From the NCBI GenBank assembly GCA_023333565.1, contig JAJKFH010001094.1:3472001-3536000 (forward strand): a DNA stretch of 64,000 bases, read 5' to 3'. The stretch's first letter is position 1; each line of letters starts with the position of its first letter. The notes below the pieces were generated by a model that was not told the origin of the DNA, searched no databases, and saw only the letters and a list, made by a program, of their open reading frames with translations. The DNA comes from Puffinus mauretanicus. Lineage: Eukaryota > Chordata > Aves > Procellariiformes > Procellariidae. The translations under genes were made by a program, and so were the position numbers. Below are positions 39,306 through 48,561 of the stretch, one piece after another.

Positions 39306-39849
39306 AGTAATTTCCTTGGGTCAGGACATGCATTTGTGTGGCTGCATGGAGAGCTGCGTCAGGGAAGTGACCCAGGTTAGAAGTAACCTGTTATTTTATT
39401 CCATGTGGTTTTAACCCAGATGAGGTCCACTTGACTGTTTTGTGAATGCTTATGGCAATGCAAGCAAACACCCAGCAAAGGCTGGGAATGAGGAGTGGGA
39501 GGAAGGCAAGGTGTTTCTCCTTCTGGAACTGTCAGTTTATGCTGGCTTAAAGTGTTTGTGACAGTAGTCACCTGTGTGGACTGTGAACAGATCTGAAGAC
39601 CTAAGGGTAAAAATGTTTGGTCTAGACTTACCAAGAAACCAAGGCAACAGAGATGGCATTTTGGCAGGGGTTTTTGTCTGCCATGAGAAAATCACTTTTC
39701 TATATTATCTCTTTACCCCCTCCCCAACCATTTTGTACTTAGGAACTTTCTTAACTGATTGTGTTTCTGTGGATTCAGTACCCTTCAACAGAGACCTGCT
39801 CCATGAAACCTCCCCAGCTTTCCTTTGAACCTATCTATTGTAATTTGAA

Positions 39850-40075
39850 AATGAATTTCACAGCTCAACTACCTGTCACATTAAGAACCACCTCCTTTAG
39901 TATGTTGTGAGCCTGACTCCTACTGTCTTCTCTTGGTGACCCCCTTCTTGTATTGGAAGAGAAAGTGAATGATCCTCTGTTCTCTTTTCCACTCCTGATT
40001 CTGTGAACTCCTGCAATATCTTCCCTCAGTTGTCCTTTATCTTTCCCTGAATCTTCTCTTAATCTTCTCCTCTGC
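39850..40075 (-). mobile_element. Ancient CR1 LINE fragment, reverse orientation
   Basis: The + strand keeps the order of an old amniote CR1 3' region: TGAATTTCACAGCTCAACTA, then TTAAGAACCACCTCCTTT, then CTTGGTGACCCCCTTCTTGT, then AGAGAAAGTGAATGA, then a CTTCCCTCAGTTGTCCTTTA block. These match, from memory, CR1 copies abundant in turtles and crocodilians. Divergence is much higher than in the 57.6-kb CR1 copy, implying an insertion that predates modern birds. The ends are approximate. Confidence 0.7.
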
Positions 40076-42289
40076 CTTCCTTCATCTTTGGTACCTGCGT
40101 ACCCTTCCTCTCTCGATTTGTTACCATTATACTATGCACTTCTATTTTTCAGATACTCCTTTTGCATTAAATCCCAAACTAATTCTCTTCTAACTCCAAT
40201 ACCCTAAAGTGCAATTTTGCATCTCTTGTTGTAGCTCTGTGCATCCCGTGTGGTCCTGTTTCACTGCTGTCTCATCTGGATCCAGTGCGGTTTCTTGTAT
40301 GTGACCCCTTTCTCTACTTTTTGTCCTGCCACCCGTATTTTGGTCCTGGACTTAATCTTAGTATTTGATTTTTTTTTTTTTATTAGACCAAATTCAGCTC
40401 TGTTCTCATGTTATTGTTGAATGTAATTTTCTGTTCATCTCTATTGCCAAAAATCTTTGCCCATGACTTGGTAATTTTTATCCTTTCCTATTGTAGTCTT
40501 AATCTCATCAGCTTTCTGCAAGTTAAAATTTTGCCGTGAGGGCCTTTTTTTCTCTGTTCCATTTTGTTTGAGTCCCAGGTCAATTTTTTGTCTATTTATC
40601 TTATTTTTATCTTCATGGATCTGCTGAACACTGCTGATGCTTAAATACATGTTCTCATGCCTTCTGTCCTTTCTTTTGCTAGATAATTAACATATCTGAA
40701 GTACTTCGTTTCTGCCATTGGTATGGCAACTTTCTTCATGCTACTTTCTCTACTCACTGAGCCAATAATAAGAGACTGCCTGAGTAGTTATTACTTTCTT
40801 CCTTCAGATCCTTCCCAAATATTTACTAATACAAAATGGCTATAGCAAAATATCTGTAAACTGCTGTTATGTATTTATCTTGTCTATATAAGGTTATCAG
40901 GTTGTTGGTGTACAGACATGGACTGGATGATTTGCAGCTCGGTGCTATACCTTGCATTTCACAAAATTGTGTCTGATGTTAGCCATTTGTGAGACAATTG
41001 TTCTTGATGTTTTGGACATTTTTGACTTTGCTTTATTAGTAGGTGATATGATATTTAAATCTTCCGAAATGCAGAAGACTTCAATGAGTTTGGCTTGGGA
41101 TTTTCACGCACAAGTTGCTGACTGGGATTGTTATGGCTGTTAGAGGCTGCTGAGGGGTCCTGTCCTTTTTGGTGGATGTTCTGAGGATCTTTCTCCCCCT
41201 GTTGTATTACATCTATCTCGCCTCACTTTAGCTGTCTAGAATTGAGCCCTGTTGTGTCAGTGGAATAAGTGGACTCTCTGAAGCGAGGGGAGGGGCTTGG
41301 GACGAACCATTCTGTAATTTAAGGTAAATTGAATATTCCTGAGGCGATACTGGTCTCTCAAGAGAGCCTTGATGCAAACTTAAGCAAAACAGCTAGACCA
41401 GGGTAATGTAAATATTCCCTTATATCTACTACAGGGTTGTCCGTGGCAACAGAGGACTGGAATTACTGGTCAATATTTCTGCGTTGATTTGTATTAGCAT
41501 TTTCTTGAAGTGTGTGTTGCTAACATTGTTCAGAGAGTTTAGTTTTGCTGTAACAGAGGGGCTGCATATCATTACATTCAGTGGAAGGTGTCACAAGCAG
41601 CAATGGTTGATTCATAATCACCAGCACGTAACTATGTAGAGCAATGGACTTTTTGGAAAGTACAAAGGGTAATCGTGTATCCAGCCAATATTTCTGTCCA
41701 TAAGTATTGAAAAATCAGGAGTTGGACTCCCTGCCAATGTAGGAATTTTCAAGGCTTCTGGTTTGGAGACTTTCTCTTATAGGATTGGGCTGCTTACAGA
41801 GTTCACGATTTGAAGACTTTCAGTATATGCTGGTTGGAGACTTGTTTCTGGAAAGGAAAGCTGATTTTTTTTTTTCCTTGACCCTGTGACTACAGGTATT
41901 ACGTAGATTAGGAAAAGCATCATTTTTTATTAAACTCACAAAAGTGCTGCTCCCACAGGAAGGCAGTTAGATTTGGGGTCTTTCTCCCCTTTTTGCAAAC
42001 AAACTCTGCTCTGTAAAGTTTGAGATAGCAAGAAACAAGCTTTTCTTTTTATTGTTTTTTTTTTTTAAACTTGGCTATGCTTCACTTTTTTCTTTACAGT
42101 CTTCTAAGCCATGTTATATGGCCTTTTGTATGTTCTTAACTTACAAACATGAATGTTCACTTTAAAGAAAATTCCTCTCATCTTCTCTGAAGGTTAAGTA
42201 AGGGAGAAACTTTCTAATCCATGAAAGCAGGGTGAGACTGTCCCTACTCTGAAGTATTAAATAAAGGAATCAAAGGGAAATAATACCAT

Positions 42290-42490
42290 GTGATGATACC
42301 TCAGGCAAGATTTAATTAAGAAAATGAAATTGCATTAAGAGTGACCCATTGTGGACTGCCAAAAAGCCAACAGATAAGAGAGAAATTTGTTAGCAGTGCT
42401 TGCACAGTGTACGAAGCCTGTGAGATATGATGCTCAACAGAGTGGCTTAAAGCGATGTTTAATTACCTGATTGATTAAGGTCGTCTTTTT
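42290..42490. promoter_or_regulatory. Candidate conserved non-coding block
   Basis: A repeat-free stretch with several homeodomain-type cores: TTTAATTA at 42,311-42,318, ATTGCATTAAGAGTGACCC, and TTTAATTACCTGATTGATTA at about 42,458-42,477, which pairs a TAATTA core with a PBX-like TGATTGAT. There is no coding frame. Constraint is inferred from motif density only. Confidence 0.3.
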
Positions 42491-43542
42491 AAATTCAGTA
42501 CTGCAGGGAGCACATCTAGTCTGTGACCTGGCTTGCAAGTTCTGGGGATCAGGGCTGGTCATGGCATGTGGCTGTGTGTGGGTCTCTGCTCACGCCTTGC
42601 TTAGGCTTCATGCTAATAAGTCGCCTGCAGTTCAGAGATGCCAACTGATTCCAACCTTCACTGGCTAAAAAGGAGCTGCTGTCTGGTGCATGGCATCTGT
42701 TGAAGAGTACTATTCAATAGCCATGCAAACCTCATGTGTAGCTGTACCTGGGGCGGAGTTCGCTAAGATTCCAGCAGGTTTGTGTTGCTTTAAATCGATG
42801 GGGTTAATTTCTTGTGCATGTTGGCCAGAAGCAGTTTTGTACTGACTGAACCCCAGAGGTGCAAGGGCACTTAACTGCCTGGCAGAAGATCGGCTGAGGA
42901 GTGGACACCCACATGTGATAGCAGCTATTAAGAAAGCAGCAAAGGCTGTTTCTCTTAGATGGGCCCTTGTTGCCCCAGGTCTACTGGAGGCATGAAAGGA
43001 AGCAGCTCCCCTCTTCTTCATGTGCAAAGCTCAGAGCTGTGCATCCAGGATCTGCTCTTGCCTCTACAGGTGAGGATAGCTTCCTGATTTGCAACTGAAG
43101 GTTGAATTGGGAAACTGTGGAAAGAGCATACGAACTGAGGAGGAGGGGATGTGGGGAACCAACCACTTGACCCCTTAGTCCCCTAGGCAATGCTTTTGAA
43201 ATACATTTGACTCATGGGGTCTTGAACAAACCAGGGAATGACACTTAACAGATAAAGACTGCAAGGATGGGTGCGATGTCTGTAATAACACGTGTGATTT
43301 TGTAAGGCAGCAATCCCTGTGCTAGGGCTGAGCAGTTTCTCTTCTGCCCTGCGCGCTGCCTGGATCCCCAGAGGTGTCTTTCAGCCTGCTCTCTGGCAAT
43401 TACGCAGGCATTCCCTCGCTCTGACCATTAGCGTAATGGCTAGCAAGAACATCGCTTATCCCCTTGCTCTTGAGTGACTACTGCTTCCATAATCTCTTTT
43501 GCATTAAACTAATGGCTGACTTGTGTATGCAATTTTTCCTCC

Positions 43543-43565
43543 CCCTCCTCACGTGGTGAGGAGGG
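43543..43565. repeat. Short inverted repeat with central E-box
   Basis: CCCTCCTCAC (43,543-43,552) is the exact complement of GTGAGGAGGG (43,556-43,565), with GTG between them. The centre contains CACGTG (43,550-43,555). It could form a 10-bp hairpin or simply be a symmetrical binding site. There is no terminator role in this context. Confidence 0.6.
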
Positions 43566-43955
43566 TACCTGTCATTGCTTTTGTCCCATTTGTTTTTTAT
43601 TGCAGATGAAAATAGAAAGAGAATTTGACAAGAAATTAGAGCAACTGTCATATCTTGTTGTGTCCCACAATCTTCTGCAAATCTTAGTAAAAGTATGCAA
43701 ATAATAGAAAATGCCAGCTGAAAAAAGAAAAACACCCCCACATTCAATTACTTTGTCGCCATGTATAATTCCTCAGTTGCAAGCAGGCAGATTCTGATCA
43801 CAAGTAGTCACTTTACCTGGCTTTTTATTTATTTATCTTTCACTTAAAAGTGATATTTAAAGTAGCTGCTTGATAAAATGGAGTAGTGACCAGTATGAAA
43901 GAGGAAGAAAAATTTTGCTTACAGATACAGTACCTCTCCCACTGTCTCTTTTGGC

Positions 43956-44010
43956 ACAGTGATTTTTACAGACCTGGTTCAGTAACAGTGATTTTTACAG
44001 ACCTGGTTCA
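43956..44010. repeat. 29-bp tandem duplication, 1.9 copies
   Basis: A 26-bp stretch at 43,956-43,981 recurs exactly at 43,985-44,010, with a period of 29 bp. The shared core is GTGATTTTTACAGACCTGG. The identity of the two copies points to a recent slippage event. Confidence 0.85.
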
Positions 44011-44214
44011 TCTTCTCTGGGTTTAAAACATCATTCCAAGAAATAAGCATCTTGTGTTGGTTTTTTTTTCCCCTTGGTGAATCCTATTATGCTCTTCTGT
44101 TGGCCATCTTTTTTTGAAAGGTAGTGCCTACAGGTGAGTCCTTACCAGTCCTGTTCTTGGGGAGTAACTTTTATAGAGCACAAATGACTGCTTGCTATGT
44201 CTGTTCCGGGAGGG

Positions 44215-44436
44215 CATAGAAATACAGAGCTGGAAGTGACCTGTATAGAGGCAGGAGCAACGATACCTGCAGCACTCGCCAGGAGCTTGTGTGGCTGCTC
44301 TCGAAGGCTGCTCAGGATGGGAGGGTCCGCAGACTCGAAGAATGTGCCTGTGCTGCTCTCTTTATTGTTATGAAATTTTTTGTAATGTCTAAGCTGACTC
44401 TTGCTGTGTTGTAATCAGTCCCATCCACTGTGGGCA
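44215..44436 (-). mobile_element. Ancient CR1 LINE, 3' part (left of the inserted LTR)
   Basis: The piece starts at the CR1 3' terminus (complement CATAGAAATACAGAGCTGGA) and continues with GCAACGATACCTGCAGCACT, then TTTTTTGTAATGTCTAAGCT, then CTTGCTGTGTTGTAATCAGT. The order agrees with the 3' region of an ancient amniote CR1. It is interrupted by the solo LTR and resumes at 44,941, so both parts are one insertion. It is strongly diverged and inactive. Confidence 0.8.
44432..44436. repeat. 5-bp target site duplication GGGCA, left copy
   Basis: GGGCA directly precedes the TGTTGTGG terminus of the second solo LTR and recurs at 44,936-44,940 after its ACA terminus. The duplication lies within the older CR1 sequence. 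Confidence 0.9.
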
Positions 44437-44935
44437 TGTTGTGGTTTAACCCCAGCCAGCAAATAAACCCCACGCAGCTGCTTGCTCACCCCCCCCCCTC
44501 CCCCCCAGTGGGATGGGGGAGAGAATCGAGAGGGCAGAAGTAGGAAAACTCCCAGGTTGAGATAAAAAAAGTTTAATAATTAAGATAAAATTAAGTAGAA
44601 CGGTAATAATAACAATGAGAACAACAACAACAACAGAATATGTAAAGCAGGCGATGCACAATGCAACTGCTCACCGACCGTGTGCCACGAACAGGGGTGA
44701 GGGCCCCCCCCCCCCATTTTTTATACTGAGCATGATGTCACATGGTATAGAATACCCCATTGGCCAGCTGGGTCCACCACCCTGGCTGTGCTCCCCCTCC
44801 CCGGTGCAAGCATCACCCAGCAACAGCCAAAGCATCAATGGGCCATCAACGCTCCTTTCACACCGAACCCAAAACACAGCACACCCCCAAGCTACTGGGA
44901 AGAACGTTAACTCTGTCCCAGCTGGAACCAGGACA
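44437..44935 (-). mobile_element. Solo LTR of an avian endogenous retrovirus (same family as 13.9 kb)
   Basis: This 499-bp element begins TGTTGTGGTTTAACCCC, ends AACCAGGACA and is flanked by the exact 5-bp duplication GGGCA. On the minus strand a TATAAAAAA box (complement of 44,717-44,725) precedes an ATTAAA signal (complement of 44,572-44,577), so the sense strand is minus. A C run at about 44,480-44,507 and an ACA-repeat tract at about 44,620-44,636 lie inside it, as does a second C run at 44,704-44,715. It is about 100 bp shorter than the 13.9-kb copy. No internal retroviral sequence remains. It inserted into an older CR1, which gives their relative ages. Confidence 0.92.
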
Positions 44936-44940
44936 GGGCA
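44936..44940. repeat. 5-bp target site duplication GGGCA, right copy
   Basis: This is an exact match to 44,432-44,436. Removing the LTR and one copy restores a continuous CR1 reading across the junction. Confidence 0.9.
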
Positions 44941-46010
44941 CAAGAGAAAATATTCCTTCTTCTTCGCAGTAGCATCTTAAATACTAAACGGTGTCACTTG
45001 CACTGTTCTTCCCACTCCATCTCCCGTCTTTTTTCCACATTTTAGCTAACCGGTCCCAATTATATGTATATTTATGTGGGTTGTGTTTTCCTGAGTTTTG
45101 CTCTTTCCTGTGGCTCTTCTCTGGACTTGCTCCAGTTGGCTCATCTTTTTTTTCAAATGCAATGCCCAGGCGAGGATGTTGTACTGCAGCTGAAGCTTTG
45201 CTGATGCTCAGTAGAGTGGAAAGATAACTCCATGTGTTACGCGGCCCACAGTCCTGTTTATCTATTCCAGCCTGCTTGTTTGTCTTGTGCTCAATAGCTT
45301 GACTCTGTTGACTCATGCTCAGATTGTCATCCACTCCTACCAATGGATCTTCTCTGAGGACTCTTACCTGGCTAGAAGTTCTCCTTACCATATTTATGCA
45401 GTTATTTCTGCCTGTGTGTACAGTTTTGCGTTTCTTTCCTGTTTTTTCTAATTTCTCCAGTTTGTCACTAATATTGGATTTGAATCCCATCCTTTACATT
45501 TGCGGTCTTGGTTCCATTTGGTCTACAGATTTTTTAGTAAGTCGACTCTTTCCTGTCATCTGGTTAAAGATGGAGCAGGACTAGCCCACAGAATTCATCC
45601 AGGTATGTGGATGTAGAACGCTCATGTAGAGCCAGTAATAACTGCTGGATACAGCTCTCCAGTTTTCCATCCAGCCTGAATTAGCTTCACCTAGATCATG
45701 TTTTCCAAACTTTCTTAAGAGAACGTTGTGTGAGACTATAACAAAAACCGTGTTTAAAGTCAAGGTATAAAGTATTTGTGCTTTTTCCTGAGCCAGGAAA
45801 ACTGTCACTTTGCTGCAGAAGGAAATTAAATTGGTTTGAGGTGATTTGTTCTTGATGAATCTTTCTTGTTACTTCCCATCCCCAGTCTCCTGATGCTCTT
45901 TTTGGATTTGGCCCACTCAAAGAGCTCTTGGGATTTCTCATCAGACTAAATACCTGCCAGAGGGATTATAGTCCAGGCTTATTTTTCTTTGTCTAGACTT
46001 TGCAGTCTCT
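44941..46010 (-). mobile_element. Ancient CR1 LINE, ORF2 part (right of the inserted LTR)
   Basis: The + strand is the complement of CR1 ORF2. Matching words in order are TTCTCTGGACTTGCTCCAGT, GATGTTGTACTGCAGCTGAA, GCTCAGTAGAGTGGAAAGAT, TCTGTTGACTCATGCTCAGA, TTTCTCCAGTTTGTCACTAA, TTAAAGTCAAGGTATAAAGT and GAGGTGATTTGTTCTTGATG. In sense (minus) orientation, 45,581-45,808 still reads VSHNVLLRKFGKHDL, the reverse-transcriptase segment after the catalytic palm. About 1.07 kb survives here. The open frame at 44,984-45,490 is a frameshifted remnant of the same ORF2, not a host gene. The right-hand end is uncertain. Confidence 0.85.
45581..45808 (-). pseudogene. CR1 reverse-transcriptase remnant
   Basis: A 75-codon open stretch on the minus strand contains VSHNVLLRKFGKHDL followed by SGWMENW. 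This corresponds to the CR1 RT region that usually reads TVPHNxLLxKLxKxGLD..WxENWL. The preceding FDTV-type motif is partly scrambled (NTVFVI) and the frame is broken on both sides. It has no function now. Confidence 0.75.
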
Positions 46011-46776
46011 GAGGCAGGCTCTGGGTTTACCTCCATGTTCTGGAAAAGTATCTGGTGAATCTTGAGCCCTCCTGAAGTCTAAATAGTAAGCTTGTACAAA
46101 TTCAGTATCAAGGGAACAAAAAATCAGATTTTTTTTTTCTCTCCTTGGGGACTATTGCAAGATCTAGAAAGTTAATAAACTGGCCAAGTGCATAGTGTGT
46201 CAGCTGGTCCTATGATCTGTGCAGCAGTTGCCAGCTAGAAAAAGAGTATTTGGTACTATTACCTGGAATATTTTCTGTATTATTTAGATTGCACCCAAGT
46301 AGAAGAAACACTGCTACTGCAGATAAATAGAATCTCTTCTCCCCCCATACCTCATGTATTTGTAGTCAAATGAATGATATAGGAAGAAAGTGGCATCCAA
46401 TATATAGCATAAACTTCATTTTATTCACGATATGGTTAAAACGAAATTACTGGAGTTTTATGATCTGTTTTTTCCCCCTGTGTGTGGGGAAAAAAATCTT
46501 TATGCATGAGACGTCTCAGTGTTTTCTAGATACCTGTTTATAGTGAGAAAGTAGATGTGTGAAAAAGAAGCAGAATTAAAGTTGTAGCATCTCAGTGAAT
46601 CAGGTCGTCTTAGTATGGGTGTTTTGCAGGGCTTCAGCCTGTCCCCATCAAGGTGGATGTTAGATCCCAGCTGTTTTCAGAGAGCAGGAGCACTGAAGGA
46701 TATTAATCCAATTTTAAGGTGTATTTTTTAAAGACTTTTTTTGTGAGCTGAATCTATGAATCCTAAAATTTTTTCT
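46011..46776. other. Non-coding DNA, no gene recognised
   Basis: The first hundred bases may still belong to the ancient CR1, but I cannot align them confidently. No exon or other repeat is recognised. Confidence 0.5.
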
Positions 46777-46846
46777 CATCTAAAATATACTTTATTTACT
46801 GAATGTTATTGCATCTAAAATACACTTTATTTACTGAAAGTTATTT
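46777..46846. repeat. 35-bp tandem duplication with mismatches
   Basis: Two units, 46,777-46,811 and 46,812-46,846, share CATCTAAAATA-ACTTTATTTACTGAA-GTTATT with three differences. It is older than the other tandem duplications in the window because substitutions have accumulated. Confidence 0.8.
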
Positions 46847-48547
46847 TACCACTGTGTAGTTGTGGAAAGCTTCTATTGGTCCTCCTAATTTTGTATAGTG
46901 CAGCTTAGCTGCCTTAGTTTGTTTCTTGCTGGAACTCTGAAAATAGCGTTACATGTCTCACAACTTGATTTATCAGATGTCAGGCAGATTTTCTGCGTGT
47001 TAACACTGGAAGTATAGAAGTGTTGATTATATATCTAGTTTTGTGAAAAGCACATTGGAATACCCTTTGTATACAAGAAAACATGTAGACCTCTTAAGAC
47101 TTCAGAGGGAGGGTCTCTGCAGCCTCTGTGGAGTTATAGCAGGATGGGTTTCAGGATATCTGTACTGTTTTTTTCTGAAGATGCCTTTGGACAATGGATC
47201 GGCAAAGTTTTCCCTGCTGTAAATTTTTTGTCAAGAGTTTAGCTCTTCGTGTTTTTTTTCCTGAAGTCTGTCAGCCTGAGGAAGAAGAGATATTTCTTCC
47301 TATTTTTAGTGTTTGTTTCTACTTCTTTCACAGAAAATTAACTGGTTGAATTTTAAATCTCTAGTCTTAGTCTTCACTCAAATGCATTTATAAAATACAA
47401 AGATCTTTGTGGTTGTGAGTTACAAAAGGCTGCAAATTGTCAGTGCTGGGTGCAGAGCCATCACATGTGGAAAACTGATATGATTAGGAGATGCAATATA
47501 TCTTGTGTAAAACATAATAGATATTTTATTTGACAGGATTTAGCATTAATTCAGGAAGGGATTGCTCTTAATCATAGGTCTTTAAACATTCATTTGTAAG
47601 TTTCCTCATTCAGAGATTTTATTATCAGTGATTCAAGTTGTTTCATGAACCAATGAACTTACTTTGTCCCTGATCTGGCAAAGATTTAGACAGACATATC
47701 TTTAATTTTGAAGCAAGAAGACTATGCACGCTGATTAGAGAGACTCTGTTTAAAATTAATTTGAATGGGCTAAAGCAGAGTTTGTGTCTATCAGGTTTCG
47801 CTCAGGGAGCGTGAATGCTTAGGATTTGGCTACTGGGAGGATTTAAGATACCTCATAAGTCCTTAAAGTAATTTAGTGGTGGCTTTTAGTTATAGCTGCT
47901 TCTTTTCATTTAAAGAATGTGGGAAAATTAAATATTGGAGTTTTAAAATGCAGGGAAACAAATGCAAGTTTGCTGTATCCACCATTCACTTTAAAAATAT
48001 GCCTAGATGTGTTTTAGTTATTCTCTTTAGAATGAACTTCAGTTCTTTAGTCTCTTTAATCAAGGTCTTAATCTGACCATATATGTATGTCATGGATCAT
48101 TGTTTAATTCATTTATCTTATTAAACCACATGCATTTTATGCAGCTTTTACAGTTAATGGTTTTTTCCTTCCTTCTGTGCTTTTTGAAATTATTTGACTT
48201 GGAAAAATTGTTGAGCCAGGTTTTTTGGTATCTAGGTAGTCTAAAAATGAATCTTGGATTTTTCACATAGGTTGTTCAACACTTTGAAGCCCTTAACTAC
48301 ACTGGTTCTGAGAACATTGTTAAAACAAGTGACACCTCGGAAAGCATTGTGTGAATTGTTAGTCAATGTTGATGGTTTAAGAGTGACCTCAATTTCTGTC
48401 ACTTCTCTTGTTAGATTTGCTAATATTTCAAAACATTTGGTTTTTCAAGGAGGAATTTCTCCTCCCCGGCTTCTCTTCCTCCTTTCTTGAGTGTGCAGTG
48501 GAGATGTGAGGCTGGATCTGACATGATCTCCATGGCAGCACACATTA

Positions 48548-48561
48548 GTTTCCATGGCAAC
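48548..48561. promoter_or_regulatory. Perfect RFX X-box motif
   Basis: GTTTCCATGGCAAC is the canonical 14-bp imperfect-palindrome X-box bound by RFX factors. A related word, CTCCATGGCAGC, lies at 48,528-48,539, so TCCATGGCA is directly repeated with a 22-bp period. The site is in a repeat-free block. RFX factors regulate ciliary and some immune and neural genes; the target here is unknown. Confidence 0.5.

Larger units (their letters stand above)
40076..43955. other. Non-coding DNA, no gene recognised; pyrimidine-rich at left
   Basis: From about 39,690 to 40,700 the + strand is strikingly rich in T and C, including T runs near 40,368-40,381. No exon is recognised. The block at 42,290-42,490 looks like a conserved non-coding element. 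An inverted repeat lies at 43,543-43,565. Confidence 0.5.

Noticed and set aside
38925..39380. 151-codon + strand frame
   Set aside because: Much of it is the antisense strand of a CR1 fragment and the rest has no domain.
44984..45490. 168-codon minus-strand frame that could pass for a gene
   Set aside because: It is a frame-scrambled part of the ancient CR1 ORF2. The surrounding DNA follows CR1 order on both sides.
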